Assembly: GCF_000308495.1 (NCBI RefSeq)
Contig: NZ_BAFU01000086.1
Span: 1-64,000, forward strand
Origin: Nocardia brevicatena NBRC 12119
GTDB taxonomy: Bacteria > Actinomycetota > Actinomycetes > Mycobacteriales > Mycobacteriaceae
DNA: 64,000 nt
Reading direction: 5' to 3'
Every line of letters starts with the position of its first letter. Positions within the stretch are counted from its first letter, which is position 1. The position numbers and the translations under genes were made by a program. The notes beneath the pieces are model-generated. The model was given only the letters and a program-made list of their open reading frames with translations. It searched no databases and was not told the DNA's origin. Positions 62,792-64,000 of the stretch are shown piece by piece.

Positions 62792-64000
62792 TCAGTGGAA
62801 CTGACCCTCTTCGGTGGAACCCTTCAGGGCCGCGGTGGAGGTGTTCGGGTCCACGGTGGTGGCGATGGTGTCGAAGTAGCCGGCACCCACCTCGCGCTGG
62901 TGCTTGGTGGCGGTGTAGCCGCGCTCCTCGGCCGCGAACTCGCGCTCCTGCAGGTCGACGTAGGCGGTCATGCCCTCGCGGGCGTAGCCGTAGGCCAGGT
63001 CGAACATGCCGTAGTTCAGGGCGTGGAAGCCGGCCAGGGTAATGAACTGGAACTTGAAGCCCATGGCGCCGAGTTCCTTCTGGAACTTCGCGATGGTGGC
63101 GTCGTCCAGGTGCTTGCGCCAGTTGAACGACGGCGAGCAATTGTAGGCCAGCAGCTGGTCGGGGAACTCGCTCTTGACGGCCTCGGCGAACTTGCGGGCC
63201 AGCTCCAGGTCCGGAGTGCCGGTCTCCATCCAGATCAGGTCGGCGTAGGGAGCGTAGGCCTTGGCCCGCGCGATGCAGGGCTCGATGCCGTTCTTGACCT
63301 GGTAGAAGCCCTCGACCGTGCGCTCACCGGTGATGAACTGCCGGTCACGCTCGTCGACGTCGGCGGTGATCAGGGTGGCGGCCTCGGCGTCGGTACGGGC
63401 GATGACCACGGTCGGGACGTCGGCGACGTCGGCGGCCAGGCGCGCGGATGTCAGGGTGCGGATGTGCTGCGAGGTGGGGATGAGCACCTTGCCGCCAAGG
63501 TGGCCGCACTTCTTCTCCGAGGCCAGCTGATCCTCCCAGTGGGTGCCGGCGGCACCCGCGGCGATCATGGCCTTCTGCAGTTCGTAGACGTTCAGCGCTC
63601 CACCGAAGCCGGCCTCGCCGTCTGCGACGATCGGAACCAGCCAGTTGCCGACCGAGGTGTCGCCCTCGACCTTGGCGATCTCGTCGGCGCGTAGCAGCGC
63701 GTTGTTGATGCGGCGGACCACGGCCGGCACCGAGTTGGCCGGGTACAGGCTCTGGTCGGGGTAGGTGTGGCCGGACAGGTTGGCGTCACCGGCGACCTGC
63801 CAGCCGGACAGGTAGATGGCCTTCAGGCCGGCGCGCACCTGCTGCACGGCCATATTGCCGGTGAGAGCGCCGAGGGCGTGGATGTAGTCCTCGTTGTTGA
63901 CCTGCTCCCACAGGATCTCCGCACCGCGACGGGCGAGCGTGTTCTCCTCGACGACGGTGCCCTGCAGCTTGGCCACCTGCTCGGCGGTGTAGTTGCGGGT
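62792..64000 (-). CDS. aceA: Isocitrate lyase, N-terminus cut by window edge
   Basis: Cleaves isocitrate to glyoxylate and succinate, first enzyme of the glyoxylate shunt. 402 codons visible; about 25 N-terminal residues lie past the right edge, as the family is about 428 residues. Catalytic loop [12 protein letters not shown] (active-site Cys in KKCGH), [33 protein letters not shown] and the end GSTEEGQFH are standard. The frame stays open to the last base. Related to M. tuberculosis icl1 (Rv0467). Confidence 0.97.
   Translation of the reverse strand, partial: TRNYTAEQVAKLQGTVVEENTLARRGAEILWEQVNNEDYIHALGALTGNMAVQQVRAGLKAIYLSGWQVAGDANLSGHTYPDQSLYPANSVPAVVRRINNALLRADEIAKVEGDTSVGNWLVPIVADGEAGFGGALNVYELQKAMIAAGAAGTHWEDQLASEKKCGHLGGKVLIPTSQHIRTLTSARLAADVADVPTVVIARTDAEAATLITADVDERDRQFITGERTVEGFYQVKNGIEPCIARAKAYAPYADLIWMETGTPDLELARKFAEAVKSEFPDQLLAYNCSPSFNWRKHLDDATIAKFQKELGAMGFKFQFITLAGFHALNYGMFDLAYGYAREGMTAYVDLQEREFAAEERGYTATKHQREVGAGYFDTIATTVDPNTSTAALKGSTEEGQFH

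Noticed and set aside
1-64000. tRNA or rRNA genes
   Set aside because: Intergenic gaps were read for cloverleaf-like segments; none was seen. A computed search (tRNAscan, Infernal) would be decisive.
1-64000. CRISPR array
   Set aside because: No set of regularly spaced identical repeats; the repeats near hemB are palindromic and only two to three copies.

Overview
The window looks like the chromosome of a high-GC, mycolic-acid-type actinomycete, most likely a Nocardia or close relative. The reasons are a GC content near 68%, frequent GTG/TTG starts and 4-nt ATGA/GTGA gene overlaps, and the combination of mshA, senX3-regX3, hbhA, icl-type aceA, the EspG/PPE proteins and the 33-codon bS22 gene. 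The gene order, recalled from memory, follows Mycobacterium tuberculosis Rv0467-Rv0525 in broad outline, so most of the window is conserved backbone with a few insertions. Strain or species cannot be named from the sequence alone.

Layout. 1-10.8 kb: tetrapyrrole synthesis (phosphatase-hemL, four small overlapping membrane or secreted proteins, hemB, then the chain rex-hemA-hemC-hemD) with a Rex operator candidate upstream of rex. 11-21 kb: glutaredoxin, HAD phosphatase, PlsC acyltransferase, epimerase, bS22, a BldC-like regulator, proC, a thioesterase, a TIM-barrel protein, a large disordered membrane protein and ppx. 21-25 kb: an Rv0495c-like protein, a small secreted protein, and regX3-senX3. 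25-31.6 kb: accessory insertion (secreted CocE hydrolase; an XRE/TPR regulator followed by an unusual nnr gene and two decayed genes; and a divergent run of four tiny overlapping genes). 31.7-45 kb: gpmA, ROK kinase, YbjN protein, mshA, a hydrolase, an SDR, murB, two DUF2505 genes, methyltransferase, DUF2993, deoC, GNAT, purU, and the VKOR-DsbA pair. 45-57 kb: PPK2, an orphan PE/PPE/EspG-like trio, methyltransferase plus saccharopine-dehydrogenase-like reductase, UbiB kinase, TetR, DUF445, XRE regulator-hbhA, DUF2516, hydrolase and PDZ protease. 57.9-64 kb: zinc alcohol dehydrogenase, a MetE-like protein, fadB2 and isocitrate lyase (cut by the right edge).

How the genes fit together. HemA, HemL, HemB, HemC and HemD take glutamyl-tRNA to uroporphyrinogen III, and Rex links that operon to NADH/NAD+. 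SenX3-RegX3, Ppx and PPK2 all concern phosphate or polyphosphate. VKOR and DsbA form an extracytoplasmic disulfide pair. AceA and FadB2 serve fatty-acid and acetate growth.

The most unusual item is the full-length MetE-like protein at 59221-61557. It keeps the folate and substrate scaffold but has lost three of four zinc ligands and the catalytic histidine. The next most notable are the accessory cassette at 27.2-31.6 kb, the orphan type VII secretion trio at 46.1-47.9 kb, and a family of palindromic repeats around hemB.
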